This document shows positions 34,831 through 43,958 of a stretch of DNA of 64,000 nt, one piece after another. How positions within the stretch are numbered: the first letter of the stretch is position 1; each line of letters opens with the position of its first letter. Position numbers and translations under genes: made by a program. The notes beneath the pieces are model-generated. The model was not told the DNA's origin and searched no databases. It was given only the letters and a program-made list of their open reading frames with translations. This stretch comes from Loktanella sp. M215 (GTDB lineage: Bacteria > Pseudomonadota > Alphaproteobacteria > Rhodobacterales > Rhodobacteraceae), in contig NZ_WMEA01000001.1 in assembly GCF_021735925.1 (NCBI RefSeq), positions 3,564,001 to 3,628,000 of the forward strand, read 5' to 3'.

Positions 34831-35759
34831 CTACCCGGGGTCGCTGGCCGCCGCGATCTTGCCCACGGCGTGGCCGTCGTTGAGGGCGGCATAAGCTCCG
34901 GTCGTCTCGCTCATGGGAGAGACGCGATCGATGACCACGCGCACGATCCCGTCCTCCATCAGCTTTGCCAGATCGGCCAACAGCGCACCGTTCGGTTCCA
35001 TGAAGAACCATTCGAACCGGGCGCCGTGCCGTGCGGCCAAATCGTCTGTGTCCTGACCCTTGATCGAGACAAGTGTCCCGCCCTTTTTGAGCACCTTGAA
35101 CGACCGGTTCAGCGTGTCGCCGCCCAGCATGTCGAAGACGATGTCGTAGTCCGACAGCTCCTCCTCAAAAGCCTGGGTGTGGTCGTCGATCACGACATCC
35201 GCGCCAAGGTCGCGGACCAGATCTGCGTTGCGCGGGCTGCACGTCGTGGCGACGTGGGCACCGACGTGATTGGCGATCTGGATTACCAGCGTGCCGACTC
35301 CTCCCGATCCGGCGTGGATCAGGACCTTGTCGCCCGCCGTCAATCCGGCCTTCGAGATCAGGGCCTGTCACGCCATCAGGCCCGTCAGCGGACCGGAGGC
35401 GGCGTCCATGTGGCTGATGTTTGCGGGTTTGCGCGCCACCTCGTCCGCCTTCAGACGCGCGACCTGCGCGATGGCCCCGGCGTCCTGCTGATTGGCACGC
35501 GCAAAGACCGCGTCGCCCACGCTGAAACCGGTTACGATGCTGCCAACATGCGTGACCTGACCCGAGACATCATGGCCTATCACATGCGGGAACGAGAGAG
35601 GCATGCTGTCCTTCATCGCCCCGATTGCAGGATATCGTCGATGGGATCCACGCTGGCCGCGTGGACGGCGATCAGGGCGGGATCAGCCTTCAGCGCGGGC
35701 GGGTCGATGTCAGCGATTTCGATAGACGTGTCGTAGTGTCGGATAATGGCGGCTTTCAT
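34831..35759 (-). pseudogene. broken zinc-type alcohol dehydrogenase/quinone oxidoreductase
   Basis: The minus strand encodes an MDR-family oxidoreductase in three pieces. From ATG 35759 (MKAAIIRHYDTSIEIAD) the frame runs to a premature stop next to a run of four G's (plus-strand 35619-35622); losing one G there shifts it out of the next piece (MKDSMPLSFPHVIGHDVSG). That piece meets an in-frame TGA at 35368-35370, where relatives have Trp (GLxAWQAL). The frame then continues intact with the cofactor motif GSGGVGTLVIQIA to 34831. Two independent lesions indicate a real pseudogene rather than one sequencing error. Its start overlaps the end of the glyoxalase remnant upstream. Confidence 0.8.
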
Positions 35760-36056
35760 GGACGCGTCTTCTGGGCGATGGGGATCGGTGACCCAACGGG
35801 CGTGGCCCCCTTCGAATAGCTTAACTCATAGCTATGGCTGTAGAACGCGAAGACAACGCCAAAGGGATCTTCGACAAAACCATTCGGAACGGCTCCTCTT
35901 CGGGGGAAATACTCCCGCGCAGGCATCCCCTGCTTGCCACCGGCGGCGTCGATCCTGTCCAGCAGATCTGCGCGTTTGGGGTGCATGCGGAACGGTCAAG
36001 ATGTGACGCGGACCGCCCTCGTCGAGCAAACCGCTCAAAATAGTAGTTTCTGCAAA
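35756..36056 (-). pseudogene. remnant of a glyoxalase/VOC-family gene
   Basis: The 3' part reads as a VOC-like C terminus (NGFVEDPFGVVFAFYSHSYE). A +1 shift near 35985-35990 separates it from an upstream piece (SGLLDEGGPRHILTV) in another frame. No convincing N terminus is present, so it is truncated as well. Its TGA overlaps the ATG of the broken alcohol dehydrogenase (ATGA), showing the two once formed an operon. Confidence 0.5.
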
Positions 36057-36161
36057 ATTCGAAATCTTTAAGAAACCCGTCGGTCACTTGCTGCATGCAT
36101 TGCCGCCAAACCTCCCCTACCCTTCGCGATGATCATGATGTCTGATGAAGAGGGCCGCCCG

Positions 36162-37205
36162 ATGCACGCACGATTTGACAACCCCCATCGCGGGACGGGC
36201 CTGCGCGATCTGCAGCCGACGCCCGGTGCCGACGCCGGTGCGGTGGCCGCGCTGCTGGTCCACTGCCCCCGTCATCAGCGCACGCCGCTGCATGACGCAC
36301 CGACCCTTGCCGCACGGGCGGGGGTCGCGCGGGTGACGATCAAGGACGAACGCGGGCGCATGGGGCTTGGCAGTTTCAAGGCACTGGGGGCCGCCTATGC
36401 GATTGCGCGCGAGGCGGCGCAGGCCGGGGGTGATTGGCCGACGGCCCTGTCAGGGCGGACCTATGTCACCGCGAGCGCGGGTAATCACGGCCTGTCGGTT
36501 GCGGCGGGCGCGCGGCTGTTCGGGGCGACCGCAGTCATTTACCTGGCCGACACGGTGCCCGCAGGCTTCACCAGACGCCTGCGGGACATGGGCGCGCAGG
36601 TGGTACGGGCCGGCGCCGATTACGAGGCGAGCATGGTCGCTGCCGGTGACGCGGCGACAGCACAGGGCTGGACGCTGCTGTCGGACGGATCATGGCCCGG
36701 CTATGTCGACCTGCCGTTCCGGGTCATGGAAGGCTACCGTCAGATCGGAGCGGAGATCGCCGAGCAGATGCCCGACCGCCCCACCCATGTCCTGCTGCAG
36801 GCCGGGGTCGGCGGATTGGCCGCTGCCGTGGCCGCTGAACTGCGTCTGGCCTGGGGCGACGCGCCGCAGATGATCGTCGTCGAACCGGACGCGGCACCGG
36901 CCTTGATCGCAAGCATGCGGGCGGGGCATGTGGTGGAGACGACCGGCCCAGTGTCTGCGATGGGGCGGCTGGATTGCAAGGTGCCGTCCATGCTGGCACT
37001 GGCCGATCTGGCGCGCGACGCCGACAGCTTTGTCACGCTGACCGAGGTCGAGGGTCAGGCCGGGGCTGACGCGGTCGCAAATGCCGGCTGGCCATCGACG
37101 CCGTCGGGTGCGGCAGGCGTGGCCGCACTACTGGCCGGTCTGGCTGATACCGATGCTGACAGTCACGTGCTGTGTATCCTCAGCGAAGGGCCCGAGGATG
37201 CCTGA
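36162..37205 (+). CDS. PLP-dependent ammonia-lyase, diaminopropionate lyase-like
   Basis: The 347-residue fold-type II PLP enzyme has the Schiff-base Lys73 in GLGSFKALG, the cofactor-holding ASAGNHGLS near residue 115 and the phosphate loop GVGGLAAAV near residue 222. It resembles diaminopropionate ammonia-lyase and threonine dehydratase relatives, which remove ammonia from 2,3-substituted amino acids. GAAGAGGG before ATG 36162 decides the start; in-frame ATGs further upstream add a poor N terminus. It overlaps the M24 gene by 8 bases and leads a three-gene cassette. Confidence 0.78.
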   Translation: MHARFDNPHRGTGLRDLQPTPGADAGAVAALLVHCPRHQRTPLHDAPTLAARAGVARVTIKDERGRMGLGSFKALGAAYAIAREAAQAGGDWPTALSGRTYVTASAGNHGLSVAAGARLFGATAVIYLADTVPAGFTRRLRDMGAQVVRAGADYEASMVAAGDAATAQGWTLLSDGSWPGYVDLPFRVMEGYRQIGAEIAEQMPDRPTHVLLQAGVGGLAAAVAAELRLAWGDAPQMIVVEPDAAPALIASMRAGHVVETTGPVSAMGRLDCKVPSMLALADLARDADSFVTLTEVEGQAGADAVANAGWPSTPSGAAGVAALLAGLADTDADSHVLCILSEGPEDA

Positions 37206-38361
37206 CCGGTCCATGATCTTTCCGGCGGCGGAGTTCCGCCGCCGCACAGGCGCCTTGCAGGCGGAAATGGCGACAAGCAGTCTGGACGCGCTGCTTCTGA
37301 CCACGCCGGCCGATGTCTTTTACACGACCGGCTTTCTCACACGGTTCTGGGAAAGCCCGGCGCGCCCGTGGTTCGTGATCGTCCCCGCCTCCGGTGATCC
37401 GGTTGCGGTGATCCCCACGATCGGCGCGGACCTGATGGGCCGCTGCTGGACCCGCGATATCCGCACATGGCAGGCCCCCGATCCGCTGGACGACGGCGTC
37501 AGCCTGCTGGCAGATACGCTGGAAGACCTCGTGCCGTCGCGCGGCCGGATCGGCGTGCCAATGGGGGTGGAGACGCATCTGCGCATGCCGCTGGCCGACT
37601 TTTTGCGACTACAGGACCGCGTCGCACCCCGCGTCTTCGTCGATGGCACCGCCGCCGTCTGCCGCGTGAGAGAGATCAAGTCGGAGCTTGAGATCGAGAA
37701 GATAGGTCAAACCTGTGCCCTGGCCGCCGCCTATGACCGGGTGCCGGAGTTCGCACAGATCGGCACGCCGCTGTCCCAGGTGTTCTGTGATTTCCAGATC
37801 GCATTGCTGACGGCGGGGGCCGATTGGGTCAGTTATGTCGCGGGCGGTGCAGGCCCGGGCGGATATGGCGACGTGATCTCGCCTGCCGACGACAGACCGC
37901 TGGCGCAGGGCGATGTGCTGATGCTGGACACGGGGGCGGTACGCGACGGGTATTTCTGCGACTTCGACCGCAACTATGCCATCGGCCCGCCAACGGACGC
38001 CGTGCGCCGCGCCCACGATGTCTTGCATGCGGCGACGGACGCCGCCCTGTCGGCGCTGCGTCCCGGTATGATGGCCTGCGATGCGCACCGGATCATCGCC
38101 GACGCGATCACCCGCGCCGGAGCCGTTACGGGACGCGGGCGGTTGGGGCATGGGCTGGGGTTGACCTTGACAGAGTGGCCGTCGCTGACGCCGCTGGACA
38201 TGACCACGCTGCGCACCGGCATGGTGCTGACGCTGGAACCGGGAGTCGAGATCGCACCGGGCCGCATCATGGTGCATGAGGAAAATATCGTGCTGCGCGA
38301 CGACGGCCCCGAACTTCTGTCGCGCCGCGCGCCCGCCGATCTGCCGGTGATCGGGGCATGA
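37198..38361 (+). CDS. M24-family metallohydrolase (Xaa-Pro peptidase/ectoine hydrolase type)
   Basis: The 387-residue protein has an N-terminal creatinase-like domain and a C-terminal pita-bread metal domain with all five ligands: Asp in MLDTGA, Asp in CDFDRN, His in LGHGLGL, Glu in LTLEPGVE and Glu in VHEEN. The family includes Xaa-Pro aminopeptidases, creatinase and the ectoine hydrolase EutD/DoeA. Flanking PLP lyase and EutA-like genes make an ectoine-type amidinohydrolysis conceivable, though other eut/doe genes are missing here. It overlaps both neighbours. Confidence 0.8.
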   Translation: MPDRSMIFPAAEFRRRTGALQAEMATSSLDALLLTTPADVFYTTGFLTRFWESPARPWFVIVPASGDPVAVIPTIGADLMGRCWTRDIRTWQAPDPLDDGVSLLADTLEDLVPSRGRIGVPMGVETHLRMPLADFLRLQDRVAPRVFVDGTAAVCRVREIKSELEIEKIGQTCALAAAYDRVPEFAQIGTPLSQVFCDFQIALLTAGADWVSYVAGGAGPGGYGDVISPADDRPLAQGDVLMLDTGAVRDGYFCDFDRNYAIGPPTDAVRRAHDVLHAATDAALSALRPGMMACDAHRIIADAITRAGAVTGRGRLGHGLGLTLTEWPSLTPLDMTTLRTGMVLTLEPGVEIAPGRIMVHEENIVLRDDGPELLSRRAPADLPVIGA

Positions 38362-39107
38362 GGCGCATCCCCTATGACCTGACCGGCCCCATCGGTACGA
38401 CCGCCACGTTGGGCCTGATCGTCTTGCAGGCAGACGAGACGCTGGAACAGGACATGCGCCGCCTGTTCACCGACCCCGCCACGGCGATCCACATCAGTCG
38501 CATCCCGTCGGGCGATACGCTGACGACGGACACGATTGCCGCGATGAAGGCGGACCTGCCGGCAGCGGCCCGTCTGCTGCCCCGCGCAGCAGCCTTCGAT
38601 GCGGTGGGATACGGCTGCACCTCCGGCACCACCTTGATCGGGGCGGACTCTGTCGCAGCGCTGGTGCGACAGGGCGTGGCCGCCCCCGTGGTCACCGACC
38701 CGCTGACGGCAGCGCTGGCCGCCCTGCGGGCGTTTGGCCTGACGCGCATCGGCCTTGTGACGCCCTATGTGGCGTCGGTGGCCGCACCCGTGCGCGATGC
38801 CTTTGGGGCGAAGGGGGTCACAGTGACCGACGCAGTATCCTTTGGAGAACAGGTCGAGGCACGTGTCGCCCGGATCGACCCGGCGTCGATCATGAAGGCG
38901 GCAAGAGCCGTGGCACCCGGGGCCGAGGCGATCTTTCTATCCTGCACCAACCTGCGCACCCTCGACATCATCGCCCCGCTGGAAGCGGAACTGGGCCTCC
39001 TCGTCCTGAGCAGCAATCAGGTCCTGGCTTGGCACTTGGCGCGGGCCACCGGCGCCCCGCTGGCCGCGAACGCACCCGGTTGCCTGTGCCGCTTGCCGCT
39101 GGCGTGA
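38358..39107 (+). CDS. Asp/Glu racemase superfamily protein, EutA/maleate isomerase-like
   Basis: The 249-residue protein has the two active-site cysteines of the maleate isomerase/arylmalonate decarboxylase group: GYGCTSGT near residue 77 and FLSCTNLRT near residue 196. EutA of the ectoine gene clusters belongs to this group. It is translationally coupled to the M24 gene (ATGA). The reaction may be isomerisation or racemisation of a product of the two upstream enzymes; substrate unknown. Confidence 0.78.
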   Translation: MRRIPYDLTGPIGTTATLGLIVLQADETLEQDMRRLFTDPATAIHISRIPSGDTLTTDTIAAMKADLPAAARLLPRAAAFDAVGYGCTSGTTLIGADSVAALVRQGVAAPVVTDPLTAALAALRAFGLTRIGLVTPYVASVAAPVRDAFGAKGVTVTDAVSFGEQVEARVARIDPASIMKAARAVAPGAEAIFLSCTNLRTLDIIAPLEAELGLLVLSSNQVLAWHLARATGAPLAANAPGCLCRLPLA

Positions 39108-39381
39108 CTTGCGATGCGGGCCCTCTGGCTTGCACCGCTCAGATCGTGTCGCAAGAGGTCCTGAAGCGTGATGCACCACGACGTAACTTTCCCTGACACA
39201 TGCTGGCGATAAGGCTTGAGAGCCCAAGTCTGGACGGCCACGCCAGGTTTGTCCCGATACCGGACTCCGGTGCGAGTTGCCGCAAATCTCTGCAATTCAG
39301 CCTAAGTGGCGACCGTCACCTCCAAGACAGGTCTGATGACGCCAAAATTGATTTGGCCACTTATGCAAATGACGCTGGCGA

Positions 39382-40638
39382 TCACTGCGGCAGGTCAAGG
39401 CTTGCCACACTGGCGGCAAGGTTCAACGCGACCCGCGTCGCCTTTGCCATGTCCTGCACCGACACCCATTCCAGCGGTCCATGCACGTTTTGCATGCCGC
39501 AGAAAATGTTGGGACACGGCGTGCCGAACTCGGTCAGGCGTGACCCGTCGGTACCGCCTCGGATTGCGCCGCTCACCGGCTCCATCCCTGTCTGACGCAC
39601 AGCGGCAATCGCCAGTTCCACAGGTGTCATATCCTTTTCCAGCCAATAGCGCATGTTGCGGTATTGGTGGGTGATGTCGCAGGTGATTTCCGCACGCGGC
39701 TCTGTGGCCGCGACGGTGTCGCAGACCTGACGCAGCAACGCGCCCTTGGCCTCCAGCCCTTCCATTTCGAAGTCCCGCAGGATGAAATGCATCTCGACCT
39801 CTGCGGCACTGCCGGTCATCGACACGGCGTGGATGAACCCCTCCCGGCCTTCGGTCGTCTCAGGCGTCATGGTGACGTGGGGTAGCGTCGTCAGCACCTT
39901 GGCAGCCAGATGAAGCGCGTTGACCAGCTGGTCCTTGGCCCATCCGGGATGGATCGATACGCCTGTGATCCGCACCACGCCAGCGTCGGCGGAAAAGCTT
40001 TCGTACTGCACCTCACCCGGCGTGGACCCGTCGAACGTATAGGCAAAGTCCGCTGCCAAATCGGCCGGCAGGTGCGGCGTCACACCGCGTCCGATTTCCT
40101 CGTCGGGGACAAAGGCCAACCGGATGGTTCCGTGCGCGATATCGGGGTTGTCCAGCAGGTGCCGTGCGGCGGTCATGACCACGGCGACACCGGCCTTGTC
40201 GTCGGCTCCCAGCAAGGTGGTGCCGCTCGCGGTGATGATGTCCTCGCCGACCTTTTCCGCAAGGAATGGATATTCCTCTGGCGAGAGGCGCAGATCGGGC
40301 GCATCGGCAAAGCTGATGTCGCCGCCGTTGTAGCCGCGATGCACCACGGGCTTCACACCGCTGGCGTTGAACTGGGGGGCCGTGTCGACATGCGCGAGCC
40401 AGCCCATCACCGGAGCGTTGACCCCTTTCGTCGCAGGGAGTGTGGCCAGCACGACGCTGTCCTGGCTCAGGGTCACATCCTGCGCACCCATGGCCGTCAG
40501 CTCTTTCATCAGCAGACGCGACATATTCAACTGGATCTGCGTGCTGGGCACCGTCGGACTGTGTCCGTCGCTCTGGCTGTCGATCACGGCATAGCGAACA
40601 AGCCGGTCTTCCAGCTCGGTATCGAATTCAGTGCGCAT
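39382..40638 (-). CDS. pepT: peptidase T (tripeptidase)
   Basis: The 418-residue M20-family aminotripeptidase has the metal-site segments LAHVDT near residue 80, GADDKAG near 143 and PDEEIGRG near 176, and FDGSTPGEV. PepT removes the N-terminal residue of tripeptides in the cytoplasm. The gene stands alone. The length equals that of characterised PepT. The 274 bases between its 3' end and the cassette at 36162-39107 hold no gene I can support. Confidence 0.9.
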   Translation of the reverse strand: MRTEFDTELEDRLVRYAVIDSQSDGHSPTVPSTQIQLNMSRLLMKELTAMGAQDVTLSQDSVVLATLPATKGVNAPVMGWLAHVDTAPQFNASGVKPVVHRGYNGGDISFADAPDLRLSPEEYPFLAEKVGEDIITASGTTLLGADDKAGVAVVMTAARHLLDNPDIAHGTIRLAFVPDEEIGRGVTPHLPADLAADFAYTFDGSTPGEVQYESFSADAGVVRITGVSIHPGWAKDQLVNALHLAAKVLTTLPHVTMTPETTEGREGFIHAVSMTGSAAEVEMHFILRDFEMEGLEAKGALLRQVCDTVAATEPRAEITCDITHQYRNMRYWLEKDMTPVELAIAAVRQTGMEPVSGAIRGGTDGSRLTEFGTPCPNIFCGMQNVHGPLEWVSVQDMAKATRVALNLAASVASLDLPQ

Positions 40639-41034
40639 TCATTTATTCCGATTCTGATGGATTTAAGCGGCATCTGGAATTGACGCGGTCAAAGTGTCAA
40701 GGACCCGCCCCTGCGGGCCAGCGACTGAGCCCGCATTGCACGCGCTGCGCTCAAGGTTGTTGCACTCGTGGGCTGCATCAGCCGCACAACCGTCGAAAGG
40801 AGTCTGTCAGCCATGGCGCAGCGCACGGCCGGACAGAGCCCATTTTTTGCCAGATCTTTGCTGTGCAGCGCATGACTGTTACCGCTACATCGCCAGACAC
40901 GTTCAACAACCGCACAGGTTTGGAACGGGGCTTTTGGTAGCGTCATCTGAGGTGGTTTGCGCATGTGCCATAAACGAGGGTTTTTGGAGTGGCGCTCAGA
41001 TCCAATGTGTGGACAAGGCGACGCTTCGGAAGAG
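40639..41034. other. 396-base intergenic stretch, start of the scarred region
   Basis: No gene can be supported. Base composition becomes visibly more AT-rich towards 41000 than in the neighbouring operons, fitting the beginning of acquired or decaying DNA before the insertion sequence. Confidence 0.35.
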
Positions 41035-41514
41035 TCATATATTCCCAACAGAAGATACGCACTCACCCGACGGTATCGCACTTTCCAGCATTCGATTGCT
41101 ATTCGACATAGGCTGGCCTTTCCGCAGTTCCAAGCCGGGTCCCGTTACGACTACTTTATAAGTGCACCCAACAACCAATTTGTCGTGAAGGTCCTCGCGA
41201 GATGTACCCCAGAGGTTAAGCCATGTTGTCTCTGGCAGTTTAAAGCTGCCATGGCCCGACATGATGAGGCCGCAGTATCCAATTGATTGTTTGGGTACTG
41301 TCGATCTGTACTTGGGCCATATTTTAAGGGACCGCCGGCTCCTGCATTCTCGCGCTGCATCGACACGCGTGATGGTTACAATTTCGGTTTGGCGAATGAA
41401 CAACGAGGGAAGGATCATTACACTCACCATGAGAATGCTGAAACCAACCATGAAAATCACCAGTCGATTAGAGGCCTTGAGTGCTTGCTCATCCGTATTA
41501 TACGGCGTCTTCAT
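41035..41514 (-). CDS. small single-helix membrane protein, function unknown
   Basis: The 159-residue product has one strong N-terminal transmembrane helix (VIFMVGFSILMVSVMILPSL, residues about 20-40) and an outside domain with three Cys (SIGYCG, VVGCTYKV and an RECRS segment). I do not recognise the family. GGGGAGA before ATG 41514 supports translation. Its codon use is less GC-biased than the neighbours, and it lies 200 bases from an IS1182 element, so it may be acquired. Confidence 0.5.
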   Translation of the reverse strand: MKTPYNTDEQALKASNRLVIFMVGFSILMVSVMILPSLFIRQTEIVTITRVDAARECRSRRSLKIWPKYRSTVPKQSIGYCGLIMSGHGSFKLPETTWLNLWGTSREDLHDKLVVGCTYKVVVTGPGLELRKGQPMSNSNRMLESAIPSGECVSSVGNI

Positions 41515-41710
41515 AAAGATCTCCCCAAAAGAAGGGCGAGCCACCAGGTCATTCGGACATCTCCCGCACAAAGATACTTGCCAATCGAGGTCAAATTTTG
41601 TCGTCATTTGGCTTTAGGGGATGCTCATGGTCATGCCCAAAACCACAGTTTTTGGAACGCTTCCGAAAGCGACCGTTGGCGCAACCGCAGCGAAGGTCCG
41701 CTTTCCGCCG

Positions 41711-43242
41711 ATTCTGTTGAAAAACAACGGTTCGCTCGTGCAGAAAGTCAGGTGCCGATGAGGGTGCAAGCGCCTTTCTTATCAGGCCGGGCGCACATGC
41801 TGCGGTGCAGGAAGGATCTTGGCTAATTTCCGGAGATTCTGAGCGGTGGCGGCGAGCAAGAATTCGTCATTTGCGCCGTTCGGACCGCGTAATCGGAGCC
41901 GCCCCAGCCCCAGAATGCGTTTGAGGTGGGCGAAGAGCATCTCGACCTTCTTTCGGAGCCGCATTGAGACGGCGTATTGCTCCGTCTTGGCGATGTCGCG
42001 GGCAACCTGACGGGCATCTTCATGCTCTTCGCGGGTGATCTTGCGGGCGTCGGCATTCGGGCAGCATTTCGGCTTCGAAGGGCAGGATTGGCAGGTCAGC
42101 TTCAGGGCCTGATACTTGGCGACGCCCTTGCCGGTTGGGCCACGTTTCGGGTCGGAGTAATTGCGACGGAATTGTTTGAGGGTTTCGCCTTCCGGGCAGA
42201 TGTATTGGTTGTTCTCGGCGTCCCAATCAAAGTCGGCGCGAGACCGAGTGCCGTCTGTGCGGCTCGCCTTGTCAATCACTGGAATATGCGGTGCGATCTT
42301 GCGGTCCACCAGCCAGCCGAGCATCGGTCCGGAGCCATAGGCCGTGTCCGCAATGATGCGCTCGGGATGCAGGTTGAACGTGTCTCTCACACGATCCAGC
42401 ATGGTGCGAACAGACCCGACCTCAGCCTGCCGGATCGACCGGGTCGCTTCCACGTCAACGATCACGGCGTGGTCCGTATCGATCAGGTAGTTCGTCGAAT
42501 AAGCAAAGAACGCAGGGCCCTTGCGAGCTGCAGTCCACTGACTGGACGGGTCTGAATGAGACGTGAACTTGGGCTCAACTGTTGTGGCTGCGCCAAAGGC
42601 GGCGTCATCCAGAACTTGGAGATACTCTCTGACGGCCCGCGGCGCATCGGCTGGATTTATGGCTTCAGGATGCCAGTCTTCCTTCGCCGTCGCGTTCTGC
42701 TTGTTGGCGTCAGCCTCGATCAGGCTTGCGTCTGCGGCGAAGCGCTGGCCGCTGACCAGACCTTCAGCGATGCACCGCGCCACGACCGTCTCGAACACGT
42801 GGCGCAACAGGTCGCTGTCCCGGAACCGGCCATGGCGGTTCTTCGAAAAGCTGGAGTGGTCTGGCACACGATCAGCCAGATCAAGGCGGCAGAACCATCG
42901 ATAGGCGAGGTTCAGATGCACCTCTTCGCAGAGCCGCCGCTCTGACCGGATGCCCAGGCAATACCCAACCAGCAGCATGCGGATCAGCAACTCGGGGTCG
43001 ATGGAGGGGCGGCCGGTATTGCTGTAGAACGGAGCCAGATACTGACGGATGCCGGACAGATCCACGAAGCGATCAATGGATCGCAGCAGGTGATCTTGCG
43101 GGACATGACCTTCTATCGAGAACTCGTAAAACAATGCGCCTTGCGCCTCTTGCCTTGGTCCCAGCATCGCAGATCCTCCGCCTCACTACCGAAAGTGAAT
43201 CAGCGACCAGGCCCCAAATCAACAAGAGTTTTTCAACGGAAT
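41711..43242 (-). mobile_element. IS1182-family insertion sequence
   Basis: Imperfect terminal inverted repeats bound the element: ATTCTGTTGAAAAAC at 41711-41725 and the complement of ATTCCGTTGAAAAAC at 43228-43242 (14 of 15 match). One intact transposase gene fills it. Exact ends may differ by a few bases, and I could not identify a target duplication. Confidence 0.75.
41782..43167 (-). CDS. IS1182-family transposase
   Basis: The 461-residue transposase has an N-terminal DUF772-type domain (IDPELLIRMLLVGYCLGIRSE), acidic residues of a DDE catalytic core (DASLIEAD, VIVDVEATRS, IIADTAYGSGPML), a Cys cluster (CQSCPSKPKCCP near residue 367) and the C-terminal HLKRILGLGRLRLRG stretch typical of IS1182/IS5-type enzymes. 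The frame is complete, so the element could still be active. It reads away from nrdJ. Confidence 0.9.
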   Translation of the reverse strand: MLGPRQEAQGALFYEFSIEGHVPQDHLLRSIDRFVDLSGIRQYLAPFYSNTGRPSIDPELLIRMLLVGYCLGIRSERRLCEEVHLNLAYRWFCRLDLADRVPDHSSFSKNRHGRFRDSDLLRHVFETVVARCIAEGLVSGQRFAADASLIEADANKQNATAKEDWHPEAINPADAPRAVREYLQVLDDAAFGAATTVEPKFTSHSDPSSQWTAARKGPAFFAYSTNYLIDTDHAVIVDVEATRSIRQAEVGSVRTMLDRVRDTFNLHPERIIADTAYGSGPMLGWLVDRKIAPHIPVIDKASRTDGTRSRADFDWDAENNQYICPEGETLKQFRRNYSDPKRGPTGKGVAKYQALKLTCQSCPSKPKCCPNADARKITREEHEDARQVARDIAKTEQYAVSMRLRKKVEMLFAHLKRILGLGRLRLRGPNGANDEFLLAATAQNLRKLAKILPAPQHVRPA

Positions 43243-43462
43243 ACGCCCTGACCGGCGGCGCGGTAACATAATACTGATGGCCGCATGAAAGGGTGTTCAT
43301 TTTTTCACAGGCTGCATCGTTGATGTCGCAGAAGGATGCGCATGACAGGCCCGTTGGCACGCGGCCACGCCGGGGGTTGATCAGTCTCCCTCTTAAATTT
43401 GCAGCAATTGCTCTTCGAAATCATGCAAATCAAGTCCGAAAGAAAGCGCTGCGATCTCTGCA

Positions 43463-43879
43463 ACTGACGAACCCTCCATCACGGCCAACGGTGTCCGGCC
43501 CCGCTACCGGAGGATCGGCCAGGGAGGCGTTCCGCTCGTTCTCCGGCACAGCCCCAACGGCACCAACGCAGACTGGTCCGACACGCTGACCGCAATGTCT
43601 CCCGACCGCCGTGTCATCGCCATCGACCTGTTGGGAAGGGGCAAGACCGATAAGCCGGACACCTGCACCTACATAGCCGATGTGATGCGCGACCCTGTCC
43701 GCGCCAGCCTGAACGTGCTTTCCGTCCAGACCTTCGATCTCGATGGAAGGAGCGTGGCCAGCCGCATCGCCCCCGACGTCGTGATCCGGACAACATCCGA
43801 AGATCGACGTATCGGAAGTGGTTGCATTTTATCCGAGACGCGTGACGCGCCTCGGATATCGCATTTTCGACCACCGTAG
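43463..43879 (+). pseudogene. N-terminal remnant of an alpha/beta hydrolase
   Basis: From about 43463 the plus strand reads as the start of an alpha/beta hydrolase: NGVRPRYRRIGQGGVPLVL, then DRRVIAIDLLGRGKTDKP. The nucleophile Ser and the rest of the enzyme are missing; after about 43680 the frame continues with unrelated sequence to a stop at 43879. No start codon with a ribosome-binding site is evident. It lies between the IS1182 element and nrdJ and is best explained as debris. The remaining bases 43243-43462 hold nothing I recognise. Confidence 0.6.
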
Positions 43880-43958
43880 CTCCTAACGGACCAAATTTGG
43901 CCGACTTTGCCCGTCCAGATGAAGAACGATGCCAGCCGCACCAGTAGTTTGCGCCGCT

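Noticed and set aside
35368-35370. TGA in the alcohol dehydrogenase as selenocysteine
   Set aside because: Relatives have Trp here, no selenocysteine insertion element is evident, and the gene carries an independent frameshift.
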